Below are positions 53,844 to 54,789 of a stretch of 54,789 nt of DNA, piece by piece. This stretch comes from Saprospiraceae bacterium (GTDB lineage Bacteria; Bacteroidota; Bacteroidia; Chitinophagales; Saprospiraceae): the NCBI GenBank assembly GCA_020850225.1, contig JADZFD010000073.1:1-54789 (forward strand), written 5' to 3'. Within the stretch, counting starts at the first letter, position 1. The number at the start of each line of letters is the position of its first letter. The notes under the pieces were generated by a model, which did not search any database, was not told the origin of the DNA, and saw only the letters and a program-made list of their open reading frames with translations. The position numbers and the translations under genes are program-made.

Positions 53844-54440
53844 TTAACTGTTTTCAAGAATTTTCTTTTTCATCGTTTCAAACTCTTCTTCTGTCAGGAT
53901 GCCGGCATTTTTCATCTCTGCCAGCTGCTTTATTTTTTCAATAGCGACGTCAGTTGAGTTGTCATTTACCCGATTCTCCTTTTCCATGCGTATTTCTTCG
54001 ACTACCTCCTTACCTTTTTCAAATTTTTCATTATAATACTTTTTGAGCCTTTCCGTATCAAAATCCAGAAAGGTTCCTCCTGTTTCCAGGTGTTTTTTGA
54101 ATACTTCACCCAAGGCATAGGTGGATGCACCTGATAGTGCTGACATGGTTACACCTCCCAATATCGATCCTACTCCCGGTATGAGTTTGACAGCGCGGGC
54201 ACCCAATCTGCTTACACCAGACGTAGTAAGAGCTGATATGATGGCTTTTCCTTCAGTTTGTTTGAAATCGATGCCATAAACTTTGCACAATTGACGTATC
54301 ATGTCCAGTTGCACAGCTCCTACTGCAAACAAATCTGCTATCGGTACTGGTATAAATCCGGCTCCCATAGACCATACTATATGGTTTTTAATGATACCGT
54401 TGGCAATATCATTTCTGTTACTTTTTTCGTATTCGCTCAT
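53844..54440 (-). CDS. DUF697 membrane-associated protein with C-terminal SHOCT domain
   Basis: 198 residues from the ATG at 54440 (MSEYEKSNRNDIANGII), chosen because the longer frame to 54512 adds a stretch with no conserved look. The DUF697-like part (about 10-120) has hydrophobic WSMGAGFIPVPIADLFAVGA, then MIRQLCKVYGID and ARAVKLIPGVGSILGG. A charged helix leads to the C-terminal SHOCT domain (IKQLAEMKNAGILTEEEFE) at about 170-198, an oligomerisation or protein-contact module. DUF697 is often associated with GTPases, but no GTPase gene is adjacent. The function is not known. A palindrome at 54546-54562 lies upstream. Confidence 0.82.
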   Translation of the reverse strand: MSEYEKSNRNDIANGIIKNHIVWSMGAGFIPVPIADLFAVGAVQLDMIRQLCKVYGIDFKQTEGKAIISALTTSGVSRLGARAVKLIPGVGSILGGVTMSALSGASTYALGEVFKKHLETGGTFLDFDTERLKKYYNEKFEKGKEVVEEIRMEKENRVNDNSTDVAIEKIKQLAEMKNAGILTEEEFETMKKKILENS

Positions 54441-54545
54441 ATTGTAATGGATGTTATTTTGATATAGACTTAAAACATTAAAATGGCTGTATAAGGTTTC
54501 AAATTCCTGCATTTTGTGACCAAATGATTTTATTTTTGGTTATAC

Positions 54546-54562
54546 ATCGATAATTTATCGAT
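54546..54562. promoter_or_regulatory. 17-bp palindrome ATCGATAA-T-TTATCGAT
   Basis: A perfect inverted repeat with 8-bp arms and a 1-bp centre, about 105 bp upstream of the DUF697-SHOCT start. Its size and symmetry fit a dimeric regulator operator. There is no T-run, so a terminator is unlikely. Confidence 0.5.
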
Positions 54563-54789
54563 AAACTTGCTAGGCTTCCTAATAGTGTGCATTACAAATT
54601 GCACAAAATTTTGATAATATAATATTCCCGATTATGCAAGTAAGCAACTAAAATCGAAGTAAGTCATTTTTTCTTAATATTGATAAAAGCTATTGATTTA
54701 CGCTATATGAATTAAATAAACCCGGTCAAAAACAAGCGATAGTGATCGTAATGTCAAAAGTGCGTCTATCGCAAAAATAGCAGTAAACA

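Noticed and set aside
54540-54789. Possible dif site or replication-related element at the right edge
   Set aside because: The palindrome lacks the 28-bp XerCD dif pattern, and no replication gene or DnaA-box cluster is present.

Overview
The window looks like a chromosomal segment of an AT-rich member of the Bacteroidota, most likely a Saprospiraceae/Sphingobacteriales-type organism. The evidence is a type IX secretion (T9SS) C-terminal sorting domain on a giant surface protein, a stand-alone GldM C-terminal-like protein, an ECF sigma/FecR pair, TAnnTTTG-type promoters (sometimes with an upstream TTG 19-21 nt away), a fused E1 alpha/beta 2-oxoacid dehydrogenase, and a BtuB/BtuG-type vitamin B12 uptake locus under a cobalamin riboswitch. 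The taxonomic placement is an inference from family distribution.

Layout. 1-5.3 kb: a secreted reprolysin-like metalloprotease cut by the left edge and ending in 75-bp tandem repeats, a fused branched-chain-type E1 dehydrogenase, and a GldM-C-like periplasmic protein. 5.4-11.3 kb: tRNA-Arg(UCG) with its own promoter and terminator, purA with a HerA-like ATPase downstream, and a class A penicillin-binding protein. 11.4-15.7 kb: Nudix hydrolase, MarR regulator, then the B12 locus (promoter, riboswitch, btuB-like receptor, btuG-like surface lipoprotein, terminator). 15.9-19.1 kb: DUF2007 protein, bifunctional Rel/SpoT and a Fur-family regulator. 19.1-24.6 kb: a long leader and a 1613-residue T9SS cargo containing C-type lectin, dockerin and cohesin-like modules. 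24.7-28.8 kb: an orphan CoA-transferase A subunit, a sequence-divergent dihydropteroate synthase, a TPMT-like methyltransferase and an M23 peptidase. 28.8-32.1 kb: ElaA acetyltransferase, and a translationally coupled pair of a lamin-tail surface protein and a degenerate nuclease-fold membrane protein. 32.3-37.2 kb: asd, a long coiled-coil protein, a cluster of hairpins that may be a small RNA, radA and a DCC-family protein. 37.2-47.2 kb: FecR/ECF sigma, a 1169-residue polytopic histidine kinase, RNase P RNA and an oppABC operon without ATPases. 47.4-54.8 kb: YhhN and HupE-like membrane proteins, birA, rsfS-ftsH, a ComM/YifB ATPase and a DUF697-SHOCT protein.

Most of the window is housekeeping gene content: purine, aspartate-family and folate synthesis, cell wall, stringent response, DNA repair, ribosome silencing and proteolysis. 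Surface functions (secreted protease, giant lectin/dockerin protein, lamin-tail protein, B12 receptor) are interspersed. I see no phage, transposase, CRISPR array or integrase. The best candidates for undescribed biology are the giant lectin-dockerin-cohesin-like T9SS protein, the GldM-C-only protein, the lamin-tail/degenerate-nuclease pair, the unusual kinase, and the two intergenic hairpin clusters near 28.8 and 35.2 kb. All functions are read from sequence motifs alone; no database search was possible.
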